From: an uncultured Bacilli bacterium
Lineage (GTDB): Bacteria > Bacillota_I > Bacilli_A > RF39 > UBA660
Assembly: GCA_934100165.1 (NCBI GenBank)
Contig: CAKOPN010000006.1
Location: forward strand, 1 to 64,000
Direction: 5' to 3'
Length of the DNA stretch: 64,000 bases
How positions within the stretch are numbered: position 1 is the stretch's first letter; each line of letters starts with the position of its first letter. Shown piece by piece: positions 18,614 to 27,801 of the stretch. Made by a program: the position numbers and the translations under genes. The notes under the pieces were generated by a model. That model was not told the origin of the DNA and did no database searches. It saw nothing but the letters and a program-made list of their open reading frames with translations.

Positions 18614-19564
18614 TTACATATTATTTATTGTTTTCAGTATTCCATCAAATCTTTCTTTTTGATTATTTTCATTTATAAATTGCCTAAACATCTTATTTAC
18701 TTTTTCTTTTAATCCTTCAACGTCTTCTACTTCACTAAAGAATTCCTGTTCGATGTCATACTTTTCATCTCTTTTATTCCATACTGCAAGTGGTCTTTTA
18801 CCCCACAATAGATTTTCTGGATGATCCATATTTACATGGTAAATCTCATTTAACACTTTCTTTTTTTCTTGTTCTTTTTTCTTATCGTTTTTTACTGTTA
18901 GTACATAGATCATTCCTAAGTTGTCGCCGGTTCTGTGTGCGGTTGTGTACTTTCTATTTTCATAAAGTTCTGGTGTTTTGCAAAACTCTTCTTCAAATAC
19001 AGGTTTATGTATTTTTGTAATTTGTGTTATTATGTCTTCATTTTCCTTTAACCCTGAAAGTGCAAAACCATCATCACGATAACTACCATAATATATTGCT
19101 ATACCATTTTTATTATAAACTTCATATCTATATTCAGTATTTAAGATTGCTTTAGCATTTTTATACCTTGATAATAATTTATTTTTTTCTTCTTCCTGTA
19201 AAACACTCGCAAATGTTTCAAAATCATATAAGATTCCATATGAAATGTCAGAGATTAGCTCTGAATCTTGAGAAAGTATAATTTTCGCTACTATAGCTGA
19301 CTTATTATCTTTTAACTTCTCATTCATAACATTTGTGCTTACACCTATTTTAGAAATGGTAACTACTGTTTTGTCATCATTAAATTCTAAATTAAAATCG
19401 TCACTGTCAAATGTGTTAATCATATAAGAGTATATATAATCAAATACTTTACTAAATGCATTGTTTTCTATAATTTTGGAAGATGCGTTTGTTTTAATCT
19501 TATTCACAAGTTCATCTTTTCTTTGCGAGTTTTCACTTTTTTCACTAACATTTTCCTCTATCAT
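18614..19564 (-). CDS. Uncharacterised protein, paralogue of the upstream gene
   Basis: A 316-residue, mostly charged, apparently cytoplasmic protein. It is collinear with the neighbouring product at 19592-20587: NNAFSKVFDYIYSYM matches NPAFERTFDMFYSLM, DKTVVTISKIGV matches GKTVIVTKEGV, and YEVYNKNGIAIYYGSYRDDG matches TDIYNKHGVELSSGSFYDMG. The ending FDGILKTINN also matches YEGILATMSQ. The start has an AGGAGG Shine-Dalgarno 27 bases after the upstream stop. I do not recognise a family and see no catalytic motif. A recent-to-old tandem duplication is the only safe inference. Confidence 0.75.
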   Translation of the reverse strand: MIEENVSEKSENSQRKDELVNKIKTNASSKIIENNAFSKVFDYIYSYMINTFDSDDFNLEFNDDKTVVTISKIGVSTNVMNEKLKDNKSAIVAKIILSQDSELISDISYGILYDFETFASVLQEEEKNKLLSRYKNAKAILNTEYRYEVYNKNGIAIYYGSYRDDGFALSGLKENEDIITQITKIHKPVFEEEFCKTPELYENRKYTTAHRTGDNLGMIYVLTVKNDKKKEQEKKKVLNEIYHVNMDHPENLLWGKRPLAVWNKRDEKYDIEQEFFSEVEDVEGLKEKVNKMFRQFINENNQKERFDGILKTINNM

Positions 19565-19591
19565 TTTGCATCCTCCTTGGGCTTATTTATT

Positions 19592-20587
19592 TTATTTCGT
19601 TTGTTCTTTTTCTTCTTCTTGACTCATTGTTGCAAGTATTCCTTCATATTGTTCACCATCATATTTTTTTGTATTTGAGCCTTCAATTCCCATTGTAAAG
19701 CTATTATCAAGATATTCTTTCAATTCTTCCAAATCATTTATTCCTGGATAGTGACGTTGATCTACCACATAACCATTTTCTTCTACACTGTAAGTAGCTG
19801 CTGGTGTTGGTACACTAGGAGCAAGTCTTTCAGGACATTCTGTGTCAGATGGGTAAATTTCGTAAGTTGGCATTTGATTTTTTCCTACAACTCTTTTAGT
19901 AGATATTACTCCCAAACTACTTTCTGGGCGGAAAGAAACCCTTGCTTCTGCCTTACCTGTTGAAAACATTGGAAATCTAAAATCATCATATCCAAACTCT
20001 GGTTTATGTAATTTTGATAGTACTTGTTCAGATAATATAGTAGACTTTGCATAACTTCTCAATAGTCCTCCCATATCATAAAAACTTCCGCTAGACAATT
20101 CTACACCATGCTTATTATATATATCTGTTTTATAGTAAGTATCTAATACACTTTTTGCATCAGTTATATGAACAGTTCTTGCAAATTCTTCGCTTGCTGT
20201 TGGATCTTGAATAGCCCTAGCATATTCATCTGCATCATATATTTCTCCAGAGTCAAATCCTACTCTTAAATTTCCTGCTTCATCTATAGAGTACTTTAAG
20301 CTTCCAATCGCTCTATTATTTTTTAATCTATCTCCCCATATTGCATTGTCTTTCTTAACACCTTCTTTTGTAACTATTACTGTTTTTCCGTCTTCTGAAA
20401 TCTCTGGTGTCATGTAAGAACTGCCAACTTCTTGTTTCATTAAACTATAAAACATATCAAATGTTCTTTCAAAAGCTGGATTATTTGTAATTTCTTCACT
20501 TGCACCTTTTTTAATTTCCCTTAATAAAAAATTTTTTTGTTCTTCTTCTCTTTCTATCTGTGCTGTGTATTCATTTAATTCTGCCAT
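19592..20587 (-). CDS. Uncharacterised protein, paralogue of the downstream gene
   Basis: A 331-residue protein starting MAELNEYTAQ; this ATG follows AGGAGG, whereas a start six codons earlier overlaps the Shine-Dalgarno. It aligns along its length with the product of 18614-19564. It has a proline-rich spacer near residue 270 (APSVPTPAATYS) absent from the paralogue. No signal peptide or membrane segment. Function unknown. The two genes probably form one transcript ending at the terminator at 18571-18600. Confidence 0.75.
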   Translation of the reverse strand: MAELNEYTAQIEREEEQKNFLLREIKKGASEEITNNPAFERTFDMFYSLMKQEVGSSYMTPEISEDGKTVIVTKEGVKKDNAIWGDRLKNNRAIGSLKYSIDEAGNLRVGFDSGEIYDADEYARAIQDPTASEEFARTVHITDAKSVLDTYYKTDIYNKHGVELSSGSFYDMGGLLRSYAKSTILSEQVLSKLHKPEFGYDDFRFPMFSTGKAEARVSFRPESSLGVISTKRVVGKNQMPTYEIYPSDTECPERLAPSVPTPAATYSVEENGYVVDQRHYPGINDLEELKEYLDNSFTMGIEGSNTKKYDGEQYEGILATMSQEEEKEQTK

Positions 20588-20690
20588 ATATATTCCTCCT
20601 AGCATCTTATATTTCTATATTACCACAAAATAAAAATATATGCAAAGAAACAAGTATTTGACCTGTAAAATTTACATATATTTAAATCAG

Positions 20691-22070
20691 CTAATTATTT
20701 GAAGTTTCAACATTTCCTTGCTTTGAATATTCTACAATATTGTACCAAGTTAGTGGGCTTATTATTCCTGTCACTGGTTCTTCAAATATTTCTTGTAAAA
20801 CCGCTACTGATCTTTCCATCAAATCATCAAATATACCACTTACTCTAATTCCTGGTATATTACCATACTGCCTACATATTTTTAATAAGTACTCTTGAAT
20901 TTTTCTAACATCATCACCGCTCATACCAATTGTTAATACTCTTCCTGGGAAAAATTCATCTCGATATTTTACATATTCCGTTGGTATATTGTTAATAGCA
21001 TTTTTATAAACTTCTATCATCTTGGCCCAAGTACGTGAGTCTACTACACCACTACCTGGAAGACCATACTTTTCTTGAAAATTTATAACCATTGTTTGCG
21101 TATTTTGATTAAATACACCATTGATATCTAAAAGAGGAAGATCTGGATCAAAGAAGGAAATAACTCCTAGGATATAATGCAAAGCCCTAATCTCTGGACC
21201 TGTATCTGAGTATTCTAGTTTTTCTTTAAATTCCAGTGTTGCTTCTTCTTCAGAAATTCCTTCTGAGTATATATCATTTATTTTTTTTACTGCATTATAT
21301 ATATACTTTATTCTATACCAAGTTGCTCTATCTACTACACCTGTTACATTTAAGTTAAAGACTTCTTGAAATTTTTTTACAGCATTTTCTGTGTATGCTC
21401 CAAAAACTCCATTCGTTCTTGATATTTTGGGAATTGCTGGATAGTTGTTACTAATTCTATTTAATTCAACTTGTATTAGTCTTACAGCATTCCCCGTGTC
21501 ACCAATTTTTAAAGGTACACCATCATATTCTGTTATTGACTCTCCAACTTGAGCATTTCTAAATACATTTACATCATTTCCATAATAGTGTCTTAATATT
21601 TCAAGTGGATTTCTACCATTTCTAGCAAGAGCAACACTTCCCCATTGAGAAAGGCCGTTGCATGTTGTTACTCTTCCATCACAATATATAGCATGAAGTG
21701 GTTGTATTTGTCCTTCTCTATAGATGTAATTATTAAATATGTCATCAACTTTTTTTGATATGGTATCAAAAATTTCTCTGTCTTCAACATATGCTTGATC
21801 ATAACTTGGTGATGATGTTATATCAAAAGTATAGCCTCGACTCGGATACCATTCATTATAAACTCTATTTAAGGCAAAAGAGATTTGAGCTAGAATATTA
21901 GCTTCTATTGCACTTTCAGGCCATGTTGGGTATATTTCACTCGATGCAACATTTTTTATGTAATCAATAAAGGGTACACTTATGTTTCTAGCTGCTTCAT
22001 CAGGATTGCCAAGATGCACAACTATTTCTGTTGGTATCATTGGATAGTTAATAGTCTGGTTAATTTTCAT
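20691..22070 (-). CDS. SpoIID-like protein with three peptidoglycan-binding domains
   Basis: A 459-residue protein. Residues 1 to about 165 resemble a SpoIID/LytB-type region, with ASSEIYPTWPESAIEANILA, YDQAYV and the end motif CNGLSQWGSVALARNG. Three PG_binding_1 repeats follow (about 170-235, 265-340, 365-440), each with the pattern G-V-x-R-x-T-W, for example VTGVVDRATWYRI. The protein is likely to act on or bind spore or cell-wall peptidoglycan. There is no signal peptide, consistent with a spore protein made in the mother cell. Its start overlaps the 22060-22479 stop by 11 bases. The third gene of the cluster. Confidence 0.8.
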   Translation of the reverse strand: MKINQTINYPMIPTEIVVHLGNPDEAARNISVPFIDYIKNVASSEIYPTWPESAIEANILAQISFALNRVYNEWYPSRGYTFDITSSPSYDQAYVEDREIFDTISKKVDDIFNNYIYREGQIQPLHAIYCDGRVTTCNGLSQWGSVALARNGRNPLEILRHYYGNDVNVFRNAQVGESITEYDGVPLKIGDTGNAVRLIQVELNRISNNYPAIPKISRTNGVFGAYTENAVKKFQEVFNLNVTGVVDRATWYRIKYIYNAVKKINDIYSEGISEEEATLEFKEKLEYSDTGPEIRALHYILGVISFFDPDLPLLDINGVFNQNTQTMVINFQEKYGLPGSGVVDSRTWAKMIEVYKNAINNIPTEYVKYRDEFFPGRVLTIGMSGDDVRKIQEYLLKICRQYGNIPGIRVSGIFDDLMERSVAVLQEIFEEPVTGIISPLTWYNIVEYSKQGNVETSNN

Positions 22071-22479
22071 CACCCTCTATCAACGTAGTTATTGGTATTC
22101 TAATTGGCTGAATAATTTTTATATTATCAAACATTGCAACATCATACTCTTTTTTTACATGACTTCTTAGATAATTTGCAGTAATGTGATATTCCGTATA
22201 CAAAATATCATCTTTAGAGTTTATGTCATCTTTTGACTTTACTGTAGGTAACATTATGTCATCAATTATTCCACTGCTGTCAGTAGTACCTGTGAAAAAA
22301 ATTATTTTTTTACCGTCTATATCTTTAGATACCTCTATTTCTACTCCCTCTAAAGGATATGCTTGATTTGCGGTATAAGCTTGTATTTTAAGCATTCCTT
22401 CCGTGCTATTTTCACTCATAAAATTCTTATATGCTTCACTATTTTTAAACTCTTCACTATCAAAATTTAATTCTTCCAT
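22060..22479 (-). CDS. Small beta-domain protein of the LysM/SpoIID-like cluster
   Basis: A 139-residue protein with no signal peptide. The centre (LKIQAYTANQAYPLEGVEIEV, then TTDSSGIIDDIMLP) resembles a carboxypeptidase-regulatory-like or Cna-B-type beta-sandwich. It has good Shine-Dalgarno GGAGGG and lies 8 bases after the LysM gene and overlaps the SpoIID-like gene. Function unknown; its position suggests a structural partner in spore or wall assembly. Confidence 0.7.
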   Translation of the reverse strand: MEELNFDSEEFKNSEAYKNFMSENSTEGMLKIQAYTANQAYPLEGVEIEVSKDIDGKKIIFFTGTTDSSGIIDDIMLPTVKSKDDINSKDDILYTEYHITANYLRSHVKKEYDVAMFDNIKIIQPIRIPITTLIEGDEN

Positions 22480-22487
22480 TTGCCCTC

Positions 22488-23336
22488 CTATATATTTAAC
22501 ACTTGACCGATTGAAAGTAAATTACTGGTCAAGTTATTTTTTCTTTTTATTTCATCCACTGTTGTATTAAATTTTTTAGCTATACTGTAAAGACTTTCAC
22601 CCTTTTGAACGGTGTATTTTCTTGATGTTGATGACGAAGTGCTTGTTGGTATTTTAAGCTCATCATTAACATCTAGTGCTGTTGTTGTTAAATTGTTTAA
22701 TCTTTGTATTTCTGCTACTGTAGTTCCAAACTTTTTAGCAATGCTATAAAGGCTATCTCCTTTTTGAACAGTGTATATAGCATAATCATTTGGGACTATA
22801 GTATCAGGGCCATAACATTCTTCTATTGACTCTATACCAGTATTATCAACGATTATTAAACTTTGACCTATTTCAAGGTTATTATTTGATAAATTGTTAT
22901 CTTTTTTTATTTGATCTACTGTCGTACCAAACTTCTTGGCAATACTGTAAAGACTATCTCCTTTTACTACTTCATAATTAACTTTCTTCACAGTGTTATT
23001 TTGATCTTCTCCACTTTCAAAGCATGGAATAGTTATCCTTTGACCAATGCTTAAATTATTACTAGTAAGATTATTATATCGTTTTATTTGATCTACTTTT
23101 GAATTGTATTTTTTCGCAATACTGTATAAACTGTCACCTTTTTTTACTGTGTAGATAACACATTCCTTTGGACTTTCTTCTCCTTCTGTTGGTACGGTTA
23201 GGACGTCTCCTAGTTGTAATACATCTGTATTTAAATTGTTAAGTTCTCTTAATCTCTGAACACTTGTATTATATTTTTTTGCAATTCCATATAAGGTATC
23301 GCCACGACCGACAACATATGTATTTTCTCTTTCCAA
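22488..23336 (-). CDS. Five-LysM peptidoglycan-binding protein
   Basis: A 282-residue protein built almost entirely of five LysM repeats. Each has the form Y-x-V-x-x-G-D-(S/T)-L-Y-x-I-A-K-K-(F/Y), at about residues 6-49, 59-102, 120-163, 186-229 and 238-282. LysM binds N-acetylglucosamine-containing glycans. No signal peptide is visible, as in spore-coat or cortex LysM proteins made inside the mother cell. The start is TTG, with AAGGGAG nine bases upstream. First gene of the three-gene cluster. Divergent from the ABC operon. Confidence 0.88.
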   Translation of the reverse strand: MERENTYVVGRGDTLYGIAKKYNTSVQRLRELNNLNTDVLQLGDVLTVPTEGEESPKECVIYTVKKGDSLYSIAKKYNSKVDQIKRYNNLTSNNLSIGQRITIPCFESGEDQNNTVKKVNYEVVKGDSLYSIAKKFGTTVDQIKKDNNLSNNNLEIGQSLIIVDNTGIESIEECYGPDTIVPNDYAIYTVQKGDSLYSIAKKFGTTVAEIQRLNNLTTTALDVNDELKIPTSTSSSTSRKYTVQKGESLYSIAKKFNTTVDEIKRKNNLTSNLLSIGQVLNI

Positions 23337-23395
23337 AACTCATACTCCCTTCAAGTAATGTATATGTTTTGGAATTATAGAAAATGTTTGCATCA

Positions 23396-23423
23396 TTAAC
23401 TTTTTTTATATCTAGCATATAAT
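23396..23423 (+). promoter_or_regulatory. Candidate sigma-A promoter of the ABC importer operon
   Basis: TTAACT (23396-23401), a 16-base spacer and TATAAT (23418-23423) precede the binding-protein ATG by 27 bases. GGAGG at 23440-23445 is the Shine-Dalgarno. No TPP, FMN or other riboswitch structure is evident in the leader. Confidence 0.6.
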
Positions 23424-23449
23424 ACACTGTAATTATTAAAGGAGGATTT

Positions 23450-24033
23450 ATGAAAAAGAAAATAGTTACTGTAATCGCAATATGTCTTGTTTTTGCACTT
23501 TGTTTTATAACTATGTATGATTTAGGTAAGAAAAAAAGTGATTTGACGACAGTTAAAGTAGCAGAAGTTGCTCATAGCATTTTTTATGCTCCACAATATG
23601 CTGCTATCTCAGAAGGATTCTTTGAAGAATATGGAATAGATGTTGATTTAACTTTAGCTAGTGGTGCAGATAAAGTAATTGCTGCTGTATTATCAAATGA
23701 TGTAGATATTGGCTTTTCTGGAAGTGAAGCAACAATATATGTTTACAATGGTGGAGAAAAAGACTATTTAAAAACTTTTGCTCAACTTACACAAAAAGAT
23801 GGAAGTTTTCTAGTTTCAAGAGAAAAAATAGATAATTTTAAACTTGAAGATTTGAAAGGGAAATACGTTATAGGTGGTAGGACTGGTGGAATGCCAGAAA
23901 TGACTTTTGAATGGGCCTTAAGACAAAATGGGATTGACCCTAAAAAAGATTTAACAATTGATACTAGTATTTCCTTTGCAGCTATGGGTGGTGCTTTTAT
24001 AAGTGGAATTGGAGATTTCGTAACACTATTTGA
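23450..24033 (+). pseudogene. ABC substrate-binding protein (NitT/TauT/NMT1 type), 5' part interrupted by element 1
   Basis: Codes for the first 194 residues of a periplasmic-type binding protein (N-terminal anchor 4-22, then NMT1-like HSIFYAPQYAAISEGFFEEYG and LKGKYVIGGRTGGMPEM). The reading frame runs into element 1 and ends after a short unrelated tail at 24109. Joining base 24033 to 27827 restores FVTLF-EPVALE in frame, giving 330 residues in all. Substrate class for the family includes nitrate, sulfonates, thiamine precursors and others; nothing here identifies which. Confidence 0.85.
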
Positions 24034-24056
24034 TATTGATGTTCTAAAAAGGAAAA
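24032..24056. repeat. attL of element 1 (element-side inverted arm)
   Basis: GA core at 24032-24033, then 12 bases, then AAAAAGGAAAA (24046-24056). It is the exact inverted counterpart of the arm at 27802-27812. Confidence 0.75.
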
Positions 24057-24065
24057 TTTTTGCAC

Positions 24066-24086
24066 AAAAAAAGAAGCTTTTGCTTC
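24066..24086 (-). terminator. Intrinsic terminator after the 178-residue gene
   Basis: Stem GAAGC (24073-24077) with GCTTC (24082-24086) and a run of T on the minus strand. Located close to the element end. Confidence 0.65.
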
Positions 24087-24097
24087 ATAATTATGTG

Positions 24098-24634
24098 TTA
24101 TTTTTGTAATTTTTTAACTTCTTCTTTATTACTATTAAGTACAAATTGATGTATAGCTTCTTTACTAGTTTCCATTGATTTTGCTAATATATCCATGGAT
24201 ACGTAAATTGATTCTTCTTCATCTGGTAGTGTTGCAATATCTTTTTTTGTCCAGCATTCATTGTCAACACATTCAGCCATTACCATTCCGCAAACGGAAA
24301 ATTCTGTATGTCTTGGTACGTTATAAATACTGTTGCTAGCAAAATATCCTCTTGGTTTTGCATCTTTCTTCTCATACCAACTTTTAACTCTGCACTTTAA
24401 ATAATTTTCTGCTTCAACTGGACTTATTTCCTCAAAAACATCTTCTGAACAGAAAATTTCTTCACTAGTAACTAGATTTTTAGATCTTGTTTCTCCTAAT
24501 ACATTATCATTAACAATAAGTTGTTCACATCTATCAATTTCAAACAAGCTTACATCTTTTGAAGGTACTGCCTTAGCTGTGTCAATGTCATAAAATACCT
24601 TTCTTATGTATTTATTTTCTTTACTTTTTTCCAT
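24098..24634 (-). CDS. Uncharacterised protein carried by element 1
   Basis: A 178-residue charged, apparently cytoplasmic protein with no membrane segment. It has a strong Shine-Dalgarno (GGGGGG, seven bases before the ATG) and lies 62 bases after the recombinase stop. Its middle contains PRGYFASNSIYNVPRHTEFSV. No family is recognised. It may be cargo or a recombination accessory such as a directionality factor, though it is larger than most of those. Confidence 0.6.
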   Translation of the reverse strand: MEKSKENKYIRKVFYDIDTAKAVPSKDVSLFEIDRCEQLIVNDNVLGETRSKNLVTSEEIFCSEDVFEEISPVEAENYLKCRVKSWYEKKDAKPRGYFASNSIYNVPRHTEFSVCGMVMAECVDNECWTKKDIATLPDEEESIYVSMDILAKSMETSKEAIHQFVLNSNKEEVKKLQK

Positions 24635-24696
24635 ATTTTATCCCCCCTAAAATTAAAGTAAAATTTATTATAGTCAAAACATGTTTAAATGTCAAT

Positions 24697-26238
24697 TTAA
24701 CTTTGCAAGTTGATACTGTTACTCACTGTTTTTTTACCATCTTTATATACAAATTCCAATATTTGAACATTATTTTTGTTTGATATCATAACCTTTTCTA
24801 TAGAATTTTCTATCACTTTGTCAAATATATATTCCTTAGATAATTCTTTATCTACAAAAAAACTTATGTTAGATAAATCATTAGTAACACTAATTTTTTT
24901 TATTTTATTCTTGGCATTAAGTATTTTATTGTCATATTCCTTACATTTTGCTACATACATTTCTTTTGTAATATATCCCTCAATCAGCAAGTTCAACAAA
25001 TCTTTTTTATTACACTCAATCTTTGTTTTCATTTTTACGAATTCTTTTTTTAATATTGATATTTGGTTAAAACCGCCATACATTTCCAATAAAAATTTTT
25101 TTACATTTGGTAAATCGAAACCACTTTCATATAACTTATTTAACACCATTTCTTTAATCTTTTTCTCTTTTACACCACCACTGTTGCAATAACTTTTTCC
25201 TTTATCTAAATACACTGAGCAGTACCATGTTGCATTTACTTTACCTTTTCTTCTTCTATAAAACTTTTCATGTTCTTTACAGAAAATTTTATGACTTAAC
25301 GAATAATTACACTTACTTGCACTGGTGCTTTTCTTTTTTTCATTTAAAATGGAATTAGCTAAATTCCATATTTTCTGACTAACTATTGGAGTAACTTTTT
25401 CATAATCTTTATAAGTTATCCACTTGCTTTCAGGCATTTTGATAACCTTTTTAGTAATATAATTTTCAATTTCTACTTTTTTTCCACAATAAAAGCCCTT
25501 ATACTTAGGATTTTTTAACATTCTAACAAGAGTTGACGTTGTCCATAAATTATTATCTCTAGTTCTAATATTTTTATCGTTTAAAGATCTTGCTATTTTA
25601 ATTAAAGATTTTTTCTCCACAGCATAAAGATTAAATATTTCTCTTACAACCTTTGCTTCCTTCTCAATAGGAATTAACATATTACTTTGTTTATTATAAC
25701 CATATAAACTATTGTTACCAAGTAAAACACCTTTTTTTTGTGCTCTTGCCATACCAAACTTAACTCTTTCTGAAAGTCTTCTTATTTCGTCTTGTGCCAT
25801 TGATGCCATAATAGTAAGTCTTAATTCACTATCATTATATATTGTATTGATATTGTCACTATAAAAATAAACCGCTACACCATATGATAAAAGAAGTCTT
25901 GTATACTTTATGCTGTCTAAAGTATTCCTTGAAAATCTAGATATCTCCTTTGTTAAAATTAAATCAAACTTACCATTTTTAGCATCTTCTAACATTCTCA
26001 TAAAATTATCACGCTTGTAGTCAGTCGTGCCACTTATACCATCATCGATATAGCCTTCTACAAAAGTCCAATTTTTATTATTTAAGATCATTTCATAAAA
26101 GAAATCTCTTTGATTTATTAAAGATGTTTTTTGTTCTTCATGATCTGTTGATACCCTTCCGTACGTAGTAACTTTAAGGTGCATATCTTGTATTGTTAAA
26201 CCACTTTCTAGACTCTTTCTTACCTCACACAAGTTCAT
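24697..26238 (-). CDS. Large serine recombinase (integrase) of element 1
   Basis: A 513-residue large serine recombinase that would catalyse site-specific insertion and excision. The N-terminal resolvase domain includes TYGRVSTDHEE, with the catalytic serine at residue 30, and ISRFSRNTLD. A Recombinase domain, zinc-ribbon cysteines (CKEHE, WYCSV, YCNSGG) and a C-terminal coiled-coil region (about 390-460) follow. Length is normal for the class. A poor Shine-Dalgarno (GAGATGAT) suggests low expression. The likely att sites flank the element at 24032 and 27826. Confidence 0.95.
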   Translation of the reverse strand: MNLCEVRKSLESGLTIQDMHLKVTTYGRVSTDHEEQKTSLINQRDFFYEMILNNKNWTFVEGYIDDGISGTTDYKRDNFMRMLEDAKNGKFDLILTKEISRFSRNTLDSIKYTRLLLSYGVAVYFYSDNINTIYNDSELRLTIMASMAQDEIRRLSERVKFGMARAQKKGVLLGNNSLYGYNKQSNMLIPIEKEAKVVREIFNLYAVEKKSLIKIARSLNDKNIRTRDNNLWTTSTLVRMLKNPKYKGFYCGKKVEIENYITKKVIKMPESKWITYKDYEKVTPIVSQKIWNLANSILNEKKKSTSASKCNYSLSHKIFCKEHEKFYRRRKGKVNATWYCSVYLDKGKSYCNSGGVKEKKIKEMVLNKLYESGFDLPNVKKFLLEMYGGFNQISILKKEFVKMKTKIECNKKDLLNLLIEGYITKEMYVAKCKEYDNKILNAKNKIKKISVTNDLSNISFFVDKELSKEYIFDKVIENSIEKVMISNKNNVQILEFVYKDGKKTVSNSINLQS

Positions 26239-26277
26239 ATAATCATCTCATAAAAAAATATGCCTTAACGCATACTT

Positions 26278-26415
26278 TTATTTATTATTTAACTTTTCTA
26301 AAATAGAATTTTGAACCTTATTATACACTTCATATGTTATTAACTCTTCTTCATATACCTTTTTATTTACTATAAGAGAAATTTCTAAATATATCTTTTC
26401 ATTTAACTCTTGCAC
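26278..26415 (-). CDS. Small protein upstream of the recombinase
   Basis: A GTG-initiated 45-residue protein, VQELNEKIYLEISLIVNKKV and onward, ending EKLNNK. A GGTGA Shine-Dalgarno lies about eight bases upstream. Short helical proteins of this kind often precede serine recombinases in Bacillota. A weak hairpin and T-run separate it from the recombinase start. Not recognised beyond that. Confidence 0.55.
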   Translation of the reverse strand: MQELNEKIYLEISLIVNKKVYEEELITYEVYNKVQNSILEKLNNK

Positions 26416-26460
26416 CTTATTCACCAGTAAAATTATATTTATTAGTTAAATGTATATGCT

Positions 26461-27741
26461 TTATTCTTCTACTTGTTCTGGTAAAATCAAATTAAGTAAA
26501 ATACCTATTAACGCTGCTAAACTCATACCTGTTATTGAAAAAGATAAATTACTGTTTGAGAAAGATATTACTGCACCGCCTAAGCCAAGTATCAACATAG
26601 TGGATACAATTATTACATTTCTAATATTGTTAAAGTCTATTTTATTTTCCGTTAACACTTTCAAACCATTTACAGAAATAAATCCATAAAGAAGAAGTGA
26701 TACTCCTCCTAATACTGCTGCCGGTATTGACGAAAAAATTGCTATTACTTTTCCTAAGAATCCCATGCATATGGCAATAATTGCTGCAAGCCCTGTTACC
26801 CAAACTGATGCTACTTTTGACATACCTACTACACTTGTATTTTCTCCATACGTTGTATTTGCAGGCCCTCCAACAAGTCCTGCTGCAACACTTGCAAAAC
26901 CATCTCCTAAAAGAGTTCTATCCAATCCAGGATCTTTAATTAAGTCTTTACCAATTATGTTACCAAGTGCCATATGATCTCCTATATGCTCTGCGATTGA
27001 AACAAGAGCAAGAGGAGCCATCGTTAAAAGACCTGTAAGACTAAAACTATAATCTTTAAAAGGTATTAAAAATCTAGGTAATTCAAAAATACTTGCCTCT
27101 ATAATTGGAGCGAAATTAACCATATTTAACATTATTGCAAAAATATAACCAGTAAATATTCCTACTAAGAATGGAATAACCTTTAAAAATCCCTTAGCAC
27201 ATATTGCTACTAACGCAGTAGCAAAGAAAGATACAAACGCCACAATTATATTTTGCCAGGCGATATTTCCTCCTGTTAGCCCTATTTGACTTATCGCATT
27301 TGGTGCCAAAGAAAGACCTATTATTATTATCATTGGTCCTACTACAATAGGAGGTAAAAGTTTATCTATCCAGTTTTTACCGAAAAGTTTTATTAACAGA
27401 GCAAATATTATATATATTATACCAACAGAAATTATTCCCGTTGTAAATGCACTTATTCCACCTTCTTTATAAGCCATCACTACAGGAGTTATAAAGGCAA
27501 AGGAACTACCTAAGTAAACTGGTGACTTACCTTTGGTAAAAAATATATAAATAAGAGTCCCTATACCACTTGTTACTAAAGCAAGAGGTACAGTTATTAC
27601 TTCACTTCCTGCTGCTTCATTTATTAGAATTGGTACCAATATAGTAGCACCAAACATAGCAAATACATGTTGAAGTGATAGAATAAACCATTTACCAAGT
27701 GGTGGTCTTTCATTAGTATCGTAAACAAGTTTCTTTTTCAT
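26461..27741 (-). CDS. uraA: Uracil permease-like nucleobase transporter (NCS2 family)
   Basis: A 426-residue membrane protein with about 12-14 hydrophobic segments. Family blocks include NERPPLGKWFILSLQHVFAM at the N-terminus, VSIAEHIGDHMALGNIIGKD with the conserved glutamate, and GGPANTTYGENTSVVGMSKV. The NCS2/UraA family imports uracil or other nucleobases with protons. It lies inside element 1 and is oriented with the recombinase, so it appears to be cargo. No PyrR site or pyrimidine gene is adjacent. Family confident, exact substrate inferred. Confidence 0.9.
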   Translation of the reverse strand: MKKKLVYDTNERPPLGKWFILSLQHVFAMFGATILVPILINEAAGSEVITVPLALVTSGIGTLIYIFFTKGKSPVYLGSSFAFITPVVMAYKEGGISAFTTGIISVGIIYIIFALLIKLFGKNWIDKLLPPIVVGPMIIIIGLSLAPNAISQIGLTGGNIAWQNIIVAFVSFFATALVAICAKGFLKVIPFLVGIFTGYIFAIMLNMVNFAPIIEASIFELPRFLIPFKDYSFSLTGLLTMAPLALVSIAEHIGDHMALGNIIGKDLIKDPGLDRTLLGDGFASVAAGLVGGPANTTYGENTSVVGMSKVASVWVTGLAAIIAICMGFLGKVIAIFSSIPAAVLGGVSLLLYGFISVNGLKVLTENKIDFNNIRNVIIVSTMLILGLGGAVISFSNSNLSFSITGMSLAALIGILLNLILPEQVEE

Positions 27742-27801
27742 AATTACACTTCCCTATTATTAAGTTTATAATAACATATTTTTGCCTTTTTCACCACACA
27801 G

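Noticed and set aside
23340..23450. Riboswitch upstream of the ABC binding-protein gene (for example TPP or FMN)
   Set aside because: No conserved core, such as the TPP CTGAGA and ACCTG blocks or the FMN box, could be found in the 110-base leader.
26239..26277. Strong terminator between the small gene and the recombinase
   Set aside because: A five-base stem with T-run is too weak to call firmly; it may only reduce readthrough.
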